The notes beneath the pieces are model-generated. The model did not search any database, was not told the DNA's origin, and saw only the letters and a list, made by a program, of their open reading frames with translations. DNA of 64,000 bases. It comes from Aeromicrobium erythreum (GTDB taxonomy: Bacteria > Actinomycetota > Actinomycetes > Propionibacteriales > Nocardioidaceae). The stretch spans positions 1,054,001-1,118,000 of the forward strand of contig NZ_CP011502.1 in assembly GCF_001509405.1 (NCBI RefSeq). The letters run 5' to 3'. Positions 47,225-56,333 of the stretch are shown in pieces. Numbering within the stretch: the first letter of the stretch is position 1; every line of letters starts with the position of its first letter. The position numbers and the translations under genes are program-made.

Positions 47225-47264
47225 GCTCGTCGACCGGGCCCCGGCGACCGACCGACGCAGACAC

Positions 47265-47300
47265 GACGACGCCCACCCCGACCTCGGGGTGGGCGTCGTC
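47265..47300. terminator. Bidirectional terminator hairpin
   Basis: GACGACGCCCACCCCG (47265-47280) pairs perfectly with CGGGGTGGGCGTCGTC (47285-47300) across a 4-nt loop, between convergent genes (beta-lactamase and the secreted M15-like protein). Confidence 0.85.
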
Positions 47301-47325
47301 GTGAGGTGGACGGGTCGGTGCGACG

Positions 47326-47841
47326 TCAGCAGCCGCCGCAGGTGAAGAAGGTGACGTCCCAGTGGCTGCCTTCCTTCGCGTACTCGTTGCCCGAGGCGGA
47401 GCGGTACAGCTGCGCGCCGTCGCTGCGGGTGCCGACGTACGTGAACGTGTTCGTCACGTACGACGTGAGGCAGCTCGACAGGCTGAAGTCGAGCTTGTAG
47501 CCGTTGTAGTGCGAGTACGTCCCGGACGCGTGGCCGACCTCGGTGCCGCCCGTGATGTTGAGCGCGCAGCCGCTGGCCGACTTGAGCGTGCGTGCACCGT
47601 CGACGCTGGTCTGGCGCAGGCCCTCGAACGACGTGCACGACGGGTTGCTGCGGGTGGTGCAGCCTCCCGACGACGACCACGTGATGCCGGCGGAGCGGAA
47701 GGCCGACTCGGCCTGCGCCTGGGTCACGGCCGAGGCGGACGACGCGACGCCGACCACGCTGCCGAGCCCGAGCAGGGCGCCGGTCAGGAGGACGACGAGC
47801 CGTCGCAGGACAGGTGCTTTCTGGTTCCCCGATGTGTTCAT
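47326..47841 (-). CDS. Secreted protein, M15/D-Ala-D-Ala peptidase-like candidate
   Basis: 171 aa from ATG 47841 (a second ATG 9 nt upstream is equally possible). Signal peptide to about SASA. The mature protein has SAGITWSSSGGCTTRSNPSCTSFEGLRQTSVDGARTLKSASGCALNITGGTEVGHASGTYSHYNGYKLDFSLS. The layout (surface loop, LR, strand GGTE, HxxGxxxD-like HYNGYKLDF) resembles small secreted M15-type zinc peptidases, with His and Asp as candidate ligands. Six Cys, including the terminal CGGC. Function not proven from sequence. Confidence 0.6.
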   Translation of the reverse strand: MNTSGNQKAPVLRRLVVLLTGALLGLGSVVGVASSASAVTQAQAESAFRSAGITWSSSGGCTTRSNPSCTSFEGLRQTSVDGARTLKSASGCALNITGGTEVGHASGTYSHYNGYKLDFSLSSCLTSYVTNTFTYVGTRSDGAQLYRSASGNEYAKEGSHWDVTFFTCGGC

Positions 47842-47895
47842 GGGTCCCATGCCAACCCGAGTCGGCGTCGTGACGCAAGCCCCCGGCGGTGACGA

Positions 47896-48306
47896 TCAGT
47901 CGACGAGCGCGTGACGCAGGCGGTCGCGGTACTCGCGCGCCTCGCCGTCGGCGTAGCGGGTGCGCGGCCAGAAGAAGCCGCGCAGGCCGTCGCCCTTCGT
48001 GCGCGGCACGACGTGCACGTGCAGGTGCGGCACGCTCTGGGAGACCACGTTGTTCATCGCCACGAACGTGCCCTGCGCGCCCAGCTCGCTCGACATCGCG
48101 GCGGCAGCCCGGCGGGCCGCCGCGAACAGCGGCACGGTCATCGGCTCCGGCAGCTCGAGCAGGGTGTCCACGTGCTCGCGCGGCACGAGCAGCGTGTGCC
48201 CCTTGAACACGGGCCGCACGTCGAGGAAGCCGAGCACGTGCTCGTCCTCCAGCACCACCTCGGCCGGCTCGTCGCCGGCGACGATCTTGCAGAACAGGCA
48301 CGCCAC
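47896..48306 (-). CDS. HIT-family nucleotide-binding protein
   Basis: 136 aa from GTG 48306 (VACLFCKIVAGDEPAEVVLED). Zinc/HIT signatures: CLFC near the N-terminus and the histidine triad SVPHLHVHVVPR near 97-107. HIT proteins hydrolyse dinucleoside polyphosphates or AMP-conjugates. Divergent from prfB with a 37-nt gap, so the two promoters overlap or transcripts are leaderless. Confidence 0.92.
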   Translation of the reverse strand: MACLFCKIVAGDEPAEVVLEDEHVLGFLDVRPVFKGHTLLVPREHVDTLLELPEPMTVPLFAAARRAAAAMSSELGAQGTFVAMNNVVSQSVPHLHVHVVPRTKGDGLRGFFWPRTRYADGEAREYRDRLRHALVD

Positions 48307-48343
48307 GGTCTCGATCCCACCACAGGGCCGGTAACCTCGACAG

Positions 48344-49459
48344 GTGGCCACCGACTTCCCCGAGCAGATCAAGGAGCTCGGCGCGACCCTGACCTCCATC
48401 GAGAAGGTGCTCGACCTCGACGCGATGCAGCGCGAGATCGACGAGCTCCAGGAGCAGGTCGGCGCGCCGGACCTCTGGGACGATCAGGCGAACGCGCAGC
48501 GCGTCACCGGTCGTCTGTCGACGCTGCAGGCGCAGCTGGAGCGCGTGCAGGGGCTGCGCGGCCGGATCGAGGACCTCGAGGTCCTCGTCGAGCTCGCACA
48601 GGAGGAGGGCGACGCCGACTCCCTCGCCGAGGCGGAGTCCGAGCTGACCAAGCTGCAGCAGGCCGTCGAGTCGCTCGAGGTCCGCACGCTGCTGTCGGGC
48701 GAGTACGACGAGCGCGAGGCCCTCGTGACCATCCGCTCCGGTGCCGGCGGCGTCGACGCGGCCGACTTCGCGATGATGCTGCAGCGCATGTACACGCGCT
48801 GGGCCGAGCGCCACGGCTACCCAGTGGAGGTCTACGACACCTCCTACGCCGAGGAGGCCGGCATCAAGTCGACGACGTTTGCCGTCAAGGCGCCCTACGC
48901 CTACGGCACGCTGTCGGTGGAGTCGGGTACCCACCGCCTCGTGCGCATCTCCCCGTTCGACAACCAGGGCCGGCGCCAGACGTCGTTCGCGGCGATCGAG
49001 GTCGTGCCCGTGCTGGAGCAGACCGACGAGATCGACGTGCCCGACGAGGAGATCCGCGTCGACGTGTACCGCTCGTCGGGTCCCGGCGGCCAGAGCGTCA
49101 ACACGACCGACTCCGCCGTGCGACTGACGCACATCCCGACGGGCGTCGTGGTCAGCTGCCAGAACGAGAAGAGCCAGCTGCAGAACAAGGCCAGCGCCAT
49201 GGTGATCCTCAAGGCCAAGCTGCTCGCCCTCAAGAAGGCCGAGGAGCGCGCCCACCTCGACTCGCTGCGCGGCGACGTGCAGGCCACGTGGGGCGACCAG
49301 ATGCGCAACTACGTGCTCAACCCGTACCAGATGGTCAAGGACCTGCGCACCGAGCACGAGACGGGCCAGACCCAGGCCGTGCTCGACGGCGAGATCGACG
49401 ACTTCATCGAGGCGGGCATCCGCTGGCGCCGCGGCCAGGAGGCCGAGGCCACCGCCTGA
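48344..49459 (+). CDS. prfB: Peptide chain release factor 2
   Basis: 371 aa from GTG 48344 ([13 protein letters not shown]). SPF tripeptide at 203-205 (UGA recognition) and GGQ at 248-250 (peptidyl-tRNA hydrolysis) are present. The frame is continuous, so the programmed +1 frameshift known from Escherichia coli prfB is absent, as usual in actinobacteria. In mycobacteria prfB is close to ftsEX-smpB; here an iron-uptake operon and three other genes are interposed. Confidence 0.95.
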   Translation: MATDFPEQIKELGATLTSIEKVLDLDAMQREIDELQEQVGAPDLWDDQANAQRVTGRLSTLQAQLERVQGLRGRIEDLEVLVELAQEEGDADSLAEAESELTKLQQAVESLEVRTLLSGEYDEREALVTIRSGAGGVDAADFAMMLQRMYTRWAERHGYPVEVYDTSYAEEAGIKSTTFAVKAPYAYGTLSVESGTHRLVRISPFDNQGRRQTSFAAIEVVPVLEQTDEIDVPDEEIRVDVYRSSGPGGQSVNTTDSAVRLTHIPTGVVVSCQNEKSQLQNKASAMVILKAKLLALKKAEERAHLDSLRGDVQATWGDQMRNYVLNPYQMVKDLRTEHETGQTQAVLDGEIDDFIEAGIRWRRGQEAEATA

Positions 49460-49477
49460 CCGACCCTGACGGGTCGG
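49460..49477. terminator. Short hairpin between prfB and the convergent permease gene
   Basis: CCGACCC (49460-49466) and GGGTCGG (49471-49477) form a 7-bp stem with a 4-nt loop immediately after the prfB stop. No T-run, so efficiency is uncertain. Confidence 0.5.
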
Positions 49478-49487
49478 CCAGGCCGGT

Positions 49488-51587
49488 TCATCCGCTGCGG
49501 CGCGAGCGGTGCAGCAGGTACAGGAAGTACGGCGTGCCGATGGCGGCCGTGAGCAGGCTGGCCGACAGCTGCGTCGGGGCGATGACCGTGCGTCCCAGCA
49601 GGTCTGACAGGCTCAGCAGCACGGCACCGAGCAGGGCCGCGACCGGCAGCACCAGGCGGTGCCGCCGGCCCACGAGGGCGCGGGCCGCGTGCGGTGCCAC
49701 CAGCCCGACGAACCCGACCACGCCGATCACCGAGACCGCCGCGGCGGCGAGCAGCGTGCCGCAGCCGAGCAGCAGCAGGCGGGAGCGGGCGGGGTCGACG
49801 CCCAGCACGCGCGGCGTGTCCTCGTCGACGGAGAGCAGGTCGAGGCGCCGTGCGCCGGCGACGCACACCGGCAGCAGCACGGCGCAGGCGACGACGAGCG
49901 GCACGAGGTGCTCGTACGCCCGGCCGTAGGTGGAGCCCGACAGCCAGGTGAGGGCCTTGGAAGCGTTGAACGGGTCGGTCGCGACGATGAGCACGGTCAC
50001 CAGGGCGATCGCTCCATACGCCACCCCCACGCCGAGCAGCACCAGCCGGTCGGTCGCGAACCCGCTGCGCGCAGCGAGTCCGAACACGAGCGTCGCCGCC
50101 ACGACCGCACCGACGGCGCTGGCGCCGGAGATGGCCCAGTAGCTCGCCGCCGGCGCAGCGGTGACCACCAGCACGGCGCCGACGGAGGCGCCGCCGGAGA
50201 CCCCGAGCAGCGTCGGGTCGGCGAGGGGGTTGCGGGTGACGCCCTGGATGATCGCGCCGGACACGGCGAGCGCGACCCCGGCGAGGGCAGCGGCCAGCAC
50301 GCGCGGTGCGCGGGCGTCCATGACGCTCGACGTCACCGGGCCGCCGCGCCCGGCAAGCCAGTTGATCAGGTCGCCCACGAGGAACATCCGGTCGCCGACG
50401 AGCATCGACGCACCGGCGACCACGGCCAGCATCACGACCAGCGCGCCGACGAGCAGCAGCGGGCGGCGCACGCCGAGACCGCGGACGTCGAGCGCGTTGC
50501 CGCCCTCGTCGAGTCGCGAGGCGCGCAGCCGCAGTGCGAAGCCCAGCAGCACGGCGGCACCGAGCAGCGTCGTCGCCACGCCGGTGGGCACCTGTACGGC
50601 CCGCTGAGAGCCCATCACGGCACGCACTGCCACGTCGGCGCCGAGCACCACGAGCACACCAGTGAGCCCCGAGAGCGGGACGAGGGCCCGGTGGCGGTGC
50701 AGACCGGCGACGCGGGACGTGCCGAGGCGCACCAGCGCGGGTGCCACGAGACCCACGAACCCGATCGGGCCGACGAGGGTCACGGCCACCGCGGACAGCA
50801 GCACGGCGAGCAGCAGCACCGTCAGCTGGGTGCGCCGCACCGGCACGCCGAGGGAGCGCGCCTCGTCGTCGCCGAGGGCCATGAGGTCGAGTCGCCGCGC
50901 GTGCAGCAGCACCAGCGCCAGCACGACGGCCACGAGCGGCGTCATCAGGCGCACCGTGCTGAGGCCGTTCTGCGTGAGGGTTCCGGCCTCCCACGCCTGG
51001 AGCCCGACGCCCTCGATCGGGTTGAGGATGATGAGCATCGTCGAGATCGACGCGAGGCCCATCGAGATGACGGTGCCGGCGAGCACCAGGCGCACCGTGC
51101 CGTACTCGGTGCCGGCCAGCGCGAACACGAGCAGCGCGGCGAGCAGCCCGCCGACGAACGCGAGCACGAGGTCGCCGCCGAGCGCCGACGGCAGGCCGAC
51201 GGTCGCGCCCACGGTGACCGCGAGGAACGCCCCGGAGTTCACCGCGAGGGTGTCGGGTGAGGCCAGCACGTTGCGGGCCACGGACTGCATGACCGCTCCG
51301 GCCACGCCGAGGCTCAGCCCGACGACGACACCCGCCGCGAGCCGAGGAAGCCGCGACTCGACGACCACGGCGGCGGCCTGGCCGTCGGTCGACCCGGTCA
51401 GCCAGCCCCACAGCTCGGCCGGGCCCACGGCGGCTGTGCCCTGCACCACGTGCACCGCCGCCACGAGGGCGATGAGGAGCAGCAGCGTCGCGCTGACGGC
51501 GGTGAGCCGCACCGCGGACATCGGTGCCGCCACCGGCGCCGAGGAGCCCTGCTCCTCGACGCCGGGACGCTCGGTGGTGAGGGTCAT
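49488..51587 (-). CDS. FecCD-type permease, double-length (FhuB-like fusion)
   Basis: 699 aa from ATG 51587, about twice a single FecCD permease. Two tandem ten-helix halves are seen. Half 1 has LPRLAAGVVVGLSLGVAGAVMQSVARNVLASPDTLAVNSGA and VGPIGFVGLVAPALVRL. Half 2 has APRVLAAALAGVALAVSGAIIQGVTRNPLADPTLLGVSGGA and VGVVGFVGLVAPHAARALVG. Such fusions supply both halves of the membrane channel for ferric-siderophore import, as in FhuB. Transcribed downstream of the ATPase and binding-protein genes. Confidence 0.92.
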   Translation of the reverse strand: MTLTTERPGVEEQGSSAPVAAPMSAVRLTAVSATLLLLIALVAAVHVVQGTAAVGPAELWGWLTGSTDGQAAAVVVESRLPRLAAGVVVGLSLGVAGAVMQSVARNVLASPDTLAVNSGAFLAVTVGATVGLPSALGGDLVLAFVGGLLAALLVFALAGTEYGTVRLVLAGTVISMGLASISTMLIILNPIEGVGLQAWEAGTLTQNGLSTVRLMTPLVAVVLALVLLHARRLDLMALGDDEARSLGVPVRRTQLTVLLLAVLLSAVAVTLVGPIGFVGLVAPALVRLGTSRVAGLHRHRALVPLSGLTGVLVVLGADVAVRAVMGSQRAVQVPTGVATTLLGAAVLLGFALRLRASRLDEGGNALDVRGLGVRRPLLLVGALVVMLAVVAGASMLVGDRMFLVGDLINWLAGRGGPVTSSVMDARAPRVLAAALAGVALAVSGAIIQGVTRNPLADPTLLGVSGGASVGAVLVVTAAPAASYWAISGASAVGAVVAATLVFGLAARSGFATDRLVLLGVGVAYGAIALVTVLIVATDPFNASKALTWLSGSTYGRAYEHLVPLVVACAVLLPVCVAGARRLDLLSVDEDTPRVLGVDPARSRLLLLGCGTLLAAAAVSVIGVVGFVGLVAPHAARALVGRRHRLVLPVAALLGAVLLSLSDLLGRTVIAPTQLSASLLTAAIGTPYFLYLLHRSRRSG

Positions 51588-51598
51588 GTGGGCGGGGG

Positions 51599-52588
51599 TC
51601 AGCCGGCCAGGTCCTGCACGGCGTCGAGGAACTGGTCCATCGAGGCCGGTCCGCCGAACATCCAGATGCGGTCGGGCAGACGGGTGACGTCGCCGCCCTC
51701 GACGAACGGCAGCGACGTCCAGACCGTGTTGTCCTTCAGCGTGACGCGGAAGGGGTCGGTCTCGGTGTCGTTGGAGAAGTACCAGAAGCGCACGTCGTCG
51801 GGCAGCTTCGTGAGACCCTCGACGTCGGTCTGCGCGAGGCCGTAGGCGGCGTCGGGCTCCAGCCCCTGCACGTCGGCCCACGCGTTCTTGAGGCCGAGCT
51901 CGCCCACGATGGTGCCGAGCTGCGACGTCGGCGTGTACGGGCGGACCGTCACCGAGCCACCGTTCTCGTAGGCGTCGGCGAGCGCGACGGTGGTGCCGGC
52001 GAGGTCGGAGTCGGCCACGGCCTCCTTGGTCTCGGCGAGCTTGTCGTCGAAGTCCTCGCGGAGCTTCTTGGCCTCGTCCTCGGTGCCGGTGGCCTTCGCG
52101 ACGAGGTCGACGTTGGCGAACATCTGGTCGATCTGCTCGCCGGCCTTGCCGCCGGGCAGCACGATGACGGGGATCGTCTTCTCGATCTGCTTCACGGCGT
52201 CGCCGGTGAGGCCGTCGGTGACGATCAGCGCGTCGAGGTCGAGCGACGCGAGCGTGTCGAGGCTCGGCTCGCCGCGCGTGCCGATGTCGGTGACGTCCTC
52301 GGGCAGCTCCACGGCGCTGTCCCAGGTCTCGAAGCCCTTCACGTCGGCGACGCCGACCGGCTCGACGCCGAGGGAGACGAGGTACTCGGCGGCGTTCCAC
52401 TCGGTCGCGGCGACGCGCTTGGCCGGACCGTCGAGGGTGATCTCCTTGCCGCGCGAGTCGGTGAGGGTGATGGTCGCGCCGGTCGACTCCGAAGAGCCGT
52501 CGGACGCCTCCTCGGTGGTGCCGCAGGCGGCGAGGGCGGTAGCGAGGATCGCAGTGGCTGCCACGAGGGGCAGGCGGATGGACGTCAC
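51599..52588 (-). CDS. Ferric-siderophore substrate-binding lipoprotein
   Basis: 329 aa. Lipoprotein signal (MTSIRLPLVAATAILATALAAC), Ser/Glu-rich linker, then the FepB/FhuD-type periplasmic-binding fold joined by a long helix: KRVAATEWNAAEYLVSLGVEPVGVADVKGF, LDALIVTDGL, then LPDDVRFWYFSNDTETDPF. Captures a ferric chelate at the cell surface and hands it to the permease. Its start overlaps the ATPase-gene stop (ATGA). Confidence 0.9.
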   Translation of the reverse strand: MTSIRLPLVAATAILATALAACGTTEEASDGSSESTGATITLTDSRGKEITLDGPAKRVAATEWNAAEYLVSLGVEPVGVADVKGFETWDSAVELPEDVTDIGTRGEPSLDTLASLDLDALIVTDGLTGDAVKQIEKTIPVIVLPGGKAGEQIDQMFANVDLVAKATGTEDEAKKLREDFDDKLAETKEAVADSDLAGTTVALADAYENGGSVTVRPYTPTSQLGTIVGELGLKNAWADVQGLEPDAAYGLAQTDVEGLTKLPDDVRFWYFSNDTETDPFRVTLKDNTVWTSLPFVEGGDVTRLPDRIWMFGGPASMDQFLDAVQDLAG

Positions 52589-53418
52589 GGGATCTCCTGG
52601 GGGGTGAGGGTGCGGGAGTGGTGGCGGGCGACGGCGCGGGTGCGGACGTGGCCGGTGGACGGGTCGACGTGGACGTCGACCCGGATGCCGTAGGCGGTGG
52701 TGAGCCGCTCGGCGGTGAGCACCTCGGCCGGGGGGCCGGAGGCGGCGACGCGACCGTCGACGAGCAGCACGACCTCGTCGGCGATGGCGGCGGCCTGGTC
52801 GAGGTCGTGCAGGACGATGCCGACCGCGATGCCGTGCTGGTCGGCCAGGTCACGCACGGTGTCGAGCAGCTCGACCTGGTAGCGCAGGTCGAGGAACGTG
52901 GTGGGTTCATCGAGCAGGAGCACCGGTGTGTCCTGGGCGAGGCAGCTGGCGAGCCAGACGCGCTGCAGCTGTCCGCCGGAGAGGGTGTCGACGGCGCGGT
53001 CGGCGAGCTCGTCGACGCCGCACAGGGCCATCACGCGCTCCACGACGGCGGGTCCGTCGGGGTCGCCCGCACCCCAGCGTCCGCGGTGCGGGTGCCGGCC
53101 GTACTCGACGACCTCGCGCACCGACACGCCGCCGGGCACGCTGCGCGACTGGGACAGCAGCGTCAGTCGCTGCGCCACCTCGCGGCCGGAGAGGTCGGCG
53201 AGGCGGGTGCCGTCACCGAGCTCGACATGACCCGCTGCGGGGGTGTGCAGATGTGCCAGGGAACGCAGCAGCGTCGACTTGCCGGACCCGTTCGGGCCGA
53301 TCAGGGCGGTGACGCACCCGGCGCGCAACGTCACGTCGACGCCGTGCACCACCGTCGCGCGTCGGTACCCGGCGACGACGCCGGTGCCGCGCAGCTGCGG
53401 GGCGGAGGGATCGACCAT
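52585..53418 (-). CDS. Siderophore ABC transporter ATP-binding protein (FecE-like)
   Basis: 277 aa from ATG 53418. Walker A GPNGSGKSTLLRSL, Q-loop LLSQSRSVPGGVSVREVV, ABC signature TLSGGQLQRVWLASCLAQ, Walker B PVLLLDEPTTFLDL and switch His in VLHDLDQAAAI. Energises ferric-siderophore import through the fused permease. First gene of the three-gene operon; a DtxR/IdeR-like box lies just 8 nt upstream, so iron should repress it. Confidence 0.93.
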   Translation of the reverse strand: MVDPSAPQLRGTGVVAGYRRATVVHGVDVTLRAGCVTALIGPNGSGKSTLLRSLAHLHTPAAGHVELGDGTRLADLSGREVAQRLTLLSQSRSVPGGVSVREVVEYGRHPHRGRWGAGDPDGPAVVERVMALCGVDELADRAVDTLSGGQLQRVWLASCLAQDTPVLLLDEPTTFLDLRYQVELLDTVRDLADQHGIAVGIVLHDLDQAAAIADEVVLLVDGRVAASGPPAEVLTAERLTTAYGIRVDVHVDPSTGHVRTRAVARHHSRTLTPQEIP

Positions 53419-53425
53419 GGCGATC

Positions 53426-53446
53426 AAGGTAAGGCATACCTACCTT
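53426..53446 (-). promoter_or_regulatory. DtxR/IdeR-type iron box ahead of the siderophore importer
   Basis: AAGGTAAGGCATACCTACCT (plus strand, from 53426) is a near-palindrome, complement AGGTAGGTATGCCTTACCT. It closely follows the DtxR/IdeR operator pattern (TTAGGTTAGGCTAACCTAA). It ends 8 nt upstream of ATG 53418, so the transcript is probably leaderless or very short-leadered and repressed when Fe(II) is plentiful. Confidence 0.8.
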
Positions 53447-53500
53447 CTCGTCCCCCGGCGGGTGCGTCGTGACGCCCCGCGGTCCAGGAGGTCTCGCGCC

Positions 53501-54013
53501 TCAGGCGGATCGTTCGGCGGCCTCGCGTGCCGTACGGTCGACGCGCGCCACGTGATGGTGCCAGGTGACGTCGTCGGGCAGGTTCGTGGCGTCGGGCCGC
53601 AGCCCGGCCAGACCGTCGAGGCGCTCGCGGAGCACGTCGGCGTGACCGGCGTGTCGGTGCGCCTCGGCGACCATGTGCACCAGCACGCGCCGCAGCGTCA
53701 CCACGTCGCGCGGGGCGGTCCACCATGGCACGACCCCGGTCGCGTCGAGGTCGAGCGCGTCGATCGTCGCGTCGGCGTGCGCCCACGCGCGGTCCACGTA
53801 GCCGAGCGCCTCCGCGAGGCTGACCTCGGCCGGCACCACGAAGTCGGCGTGGGGGTCGGCGTCGACGTCGGGCGTCGGCTCGGGGAACGGACGGTCGAAC
53901 ACCACCCCGAAGTACTCGCACGCGCACACGGCTGTGTGGTGCACCAGCCCGAGCAGGCTCAGGCCGGTGGGTGTGAGGCTGCGGCGGGCGTCGAGCTCGT
54001 CGAGACCCTCCAC
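53501..54013 (-). CDS. DinB family (DUF664) protein
   Basis: 170 aa from GTG 54013. Four-helix DinB fold with GLSLLGLVHHTAVCACEYFGVVF (first metal His), and VLVHMVAEAHRHAGHADVLRERLDG with the C-terminal His pair; DinB/YfiT proteins are metal-dependent thiol transferases or of unknown role. Family homology (TDALRWKVEGL) extends upstream of the only available start, back to a stop near 54.06 kb that lies in the adjacent gene. A few N-terminal residues are therefore missing or a rare start is used. Confidence 0.82.
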   Translation of the reverse strand: MEGLDELDARRSLTPTGLSLLGLVHHTAVCACEYFGVVFDRPFPEPTPDVDADPHADFVVPAEVSLAEALGYVDRAWAHADATIDALDLDATGVVPWWTAPRDVVTLRRVLVHMVAEAHRHAGHADVLRERLDGLAGLRPDATNLPDDVTWHHHVARVDRTAREAAERSA

Positions 54014-54029
54014 CTTCCAGCGCAGCGCG

Positions 54030-54560
54030 TCAGTCGGGTCGAGTCTTGCTGCGACGTCGGTTCAGGCCGGGCACCTTCTCGAGCATGCCCGCGAGGTCCG
54101 TCGCGGTGTCGAGGAGCGCGTGGATGTCGGGTCCGACGTTCTTCATGTCCTCCAGGATCGGGACGATGTCGGTCTCGAGCTTCTCCACGAGCATCGGCAG
54201 GTGGTCGATGAGGCCCACCAGCGCCTCGATCTCGTCGGGCGACGTGGTCTCGGAGATGCGCTGCAGCGTGGGGGCCAGCCGCTCGATCGACGGACCGAGG
54301 TCGTCGAGGATCGGTCCGAACGTGTCGAGCAGGCCCTGCGCCCGCGCGAGGGTCGGCTCGACGCTGGCCACCGTGCCCGCGGTGCGCACGACGACGGCGT
54401 CCGCCGCCTTGCGGGTGGCGTCGATGTCGTCGACCAGCCGGTGCGCGCGGCGCACCAGGTCCTCGGCCGAGTCGAGCAGTCCCACGGCCCGCGGCAGCAG
54501 CGAGGCGGCCGCCTCGACCAGGTCCGGCAGACGGCGCGGGTCGGGCAGGCGGGGGAGCAT
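54030..54560 (-). CDS. Coiled-coil hypothetical protein
   Basis: 176 aa, almost wholly amphipathic helix with heptads (VEAAASLLPRAVGLLDSAEDLVRRAHRLVDDIDATRKAADAVV; TSPDEIEALVGLIDHLPMLVEKLETDIVPILEDM). The C-terminus is basic. No membrane segment or enzymatic motif. Similar actinobacterial proteins are sometimes mislabelled as RuBisCO large subunit, which has no support here. Divergent from ftsE. Confidence 0.65.
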   Translation of the reverse strand: MLPRLPDPRRLPDLVEAAASLLPRAVGLLDSAEDLVRRAHRLVDDIDATRKAADAVVVRTAGTVASVEPTLARAQGLLDTFGPILDDLGPSIERLAPTLQRISETTSPDEIEALVGLIDHLPMLVEKLETDIVPILEDMKNVGPDIHALLDTATDLAGMLEKVPGLNRRRSKTRPD

Positions 54561-54627
54561 GCCGTCACGCTACCGAGCGCGGGCGAGTCTGCACGGGGAC
54601 GTGGACCCGCGTGCCTAGACTCGTCGG

Positions 54628-55317
54628 GTGATTCGCTTCGACAAGGTCACCAAGACCTACCCGGGCCAGAAGCGTCCTGCGCTGGACGCCGTCGACCTGG
54701 AGATCGAGAAGGGGGAGTTCGTCTTCCTCGTCGGATCCTCGGGGTCGGGCAAGTCGACGTTCCTGCGTCTCGTCCTGCGCGAGGCGCGGCCGACGTCAGG
54801 GCGCGTGCACGTGGCCGGCAAGGAGATCAACAAGCTCTCGTCCTGGAAGGTGCCGAAGCTGCGCCGCCAGGTGGGCACGGTCTTCCAGGACTTCCGCCTC
54901 CTGCCCAACAAGACCGTCCACGAGAACGTCGCGTTCGCGCTGCAGGTCATCGGCCGCTCGCGCTCCGAGATCGACCAGCTGGTGCCCGAGACGCTCGAGA
55001 TGGTGGGGCTGGAGGGCAAGGGCCACCGCATGCCCGACGAGCTGTCCGGCGGCGAGCAGCAGCGCGTCGCCATCGCCCGCGCGTTCGTCAACCGGCCGAT
55101 GATCCTCATCGCCGACGAGCCCACCGGCAACCTCGACCCCACCACCAGCGTCGGCATCATGAAGCTGCTCGACCGCATCAACCGCACCGACACCACCGTC
55201 GTCATGGCCACCCACGACTCCTCGATCGTCGACCAGATGCGCAAGCGCGTCATCGAGCTCGACGAGGGGCGCGTCGTGCGCGACGAGGCCCGCGGCATCT
55301 ACGGCTACCAGTCCTGA
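54628..55317 (+). CDS. ftsE: Cell division ATP-binding protein FtsE
   Basis: 229 aa from GTG 54628. Walker [15 protein letters not shown], signature [15 protein letters not shown], Walker [14 protein letters not shown], switch His in [12 protein letters not shown]. With FtsX forms an ABC complex that does not transport but transmits force to a peptidoglycan hydrolase at the septum. The ftsX GTG follows 9 nt after the stop. Confidence 0.96.
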   Translation: MIRFDKVTKTYPGQKRPALDAVDLEIEKGEFVFLVGSSGSGKSTFLRLVLREARPTSGRVHVAGKEINKLSSWKVPKLRRQVGTVFQDFRLLPNKTVHENVAFALQVIGRSRSEIDQLVPETLEMVGLEGKGHRMPDELSGGEQQRVAIARAFVNRPMILIADEPTGNLDPTTSVGIMKLLDRINRTDTTVVMATHDSSIVDQMRKRVIELDEGRVVRDEARGIYGYQS

Positions 55318-55326
55318 GGCGATCCT

Positions 55327-56241
55327 GTGCGCACCATCCTGAGCGAGCTCCGCGCGAGCCTGTCCCGCAACACGTCCATGACCATCTCGTTGGTCGTCAC
55401 GATGACCGTCTCGCTGCTGCTGGCGGCGCTCGGCCTGCTGCTGCAGAGCCAGGCCGACCGCACCGAGCAGTTCTACGGCGACCGGCTGCAGGTGCAGGTC
55501 AACCTGTGCACCGACAACTCCACGGCGCCCACGTGCGTCGGCGGTGCCGCGACGAAGGACCAGACCGCAGCCGTCCGTGAGGCGCTGTCGACGAACCCCG
55601 AGGTCAAGTCCTACGACGTCCGCAGCCCGCAGGAGAACTACGACAAGGCCCGTGAGCTGCTCGGCCAGACCGACTCCGGCAAGGCCCAGCTCGACACCGT
55701 CGAGCCGTCGGACTTCCCCGAGTCCTACTTCGTCACCCTGAAGGATCCGCAGCAGTTCGACGGTCTCGTCAGCCAGGTCTCGGGCATGGACGGCGTCGGC
55801 AACGTGCAGTCGCTGAAGAAGCTGCTCGGACCGCTGTTCGAGATCCTCGACAAGATGCGGTGGGCCGCGCTGGCCACGTCGCTGCTGCTCATCGTCGCGG
55901 CGATCCTGCAGGTGTCGAACACCATCCGCATGACGGCCTACGCCCGGCGTCGCGAGATCGGCATCATGCGTCTGGTCGGCGCCTCCAGCTGGCACATCCA
56001 GCTGCCGTTCGTGCTCGAGTCGCTGCTCGCGGCGCTGGTGTCGGCGGCATTGGCGGCAGGAGGCCTGGCCGCGTTCATGTCGTTCGTCGTCTACGGCTAC
56101 CTGCGCACGCAGCTGGGGGAGCTGACCACCTGGATTAGGTGGCAGGAGGCGGCTGCCGTCATGGGCTACACGACCGTCCTCGCCATGCTCCTCGCGCTCG
56201 TCCCGACACTCGTGATGACCCGCAAGTACCTTGACGTGTGA
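55327..56241 (+). CDS. ftsX: Cell division protein FtsX
   Basis: 304 aa from GTG 55327. N-terminal membrane segment (SLVVTMTVSLLLAALGLLL), an extracytoplasmic domain of ~130 residues (two Cys in NLCTDNSTAPTCVGG that may pair), then three C-terminal membrane segments and the MacB/FtsX phrase YARRREIGIMRLVGAS. The outside domain would activate the M23 hydrolase encoded next. Confidence 0.95.
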   Translation: MRTILSELRASLSRNTSMTISLVVTMTVSLLLAALGLLLQSQADRTEQFYGDRLQVQVNLCTDNSTAPTCVGGAATKDQTAAVREALSTNPEVKSYDVRSPQENYDKARELLGQTDSGKAQLDTVEPSDFPESYFVTLKDPQQFDGLVSQVSGMDGVGNVQSLKKLLGPLFEILDKMRWAALATSLLLIVAAILQVSNTIRMTAYARRREIGIMRLVGASSWHIQLPFVLESLLAALVSAALAAGGLAAFMSFVVYGYLRTQLGELTTWIRWQEAAAVMGYTTVLAMLLALVPTLVMTRKYLDV

Positions 56242-56333
56242 CCGTGATGGCTTAGAGTCACACCAGTAACACCTGCACCACCCGCCTCGCGGCGGGTCGC
56301 CTCGCAGTTCTCCTTCCCCAAGGCCGAGGTCCC

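Noticed and set aside
48344..48440. Programmed frameshift in prfB
   Set aside because: The reading frame is uninterrupted from GTG 48344 with no early in-frame stop, so no frameshift is needed.
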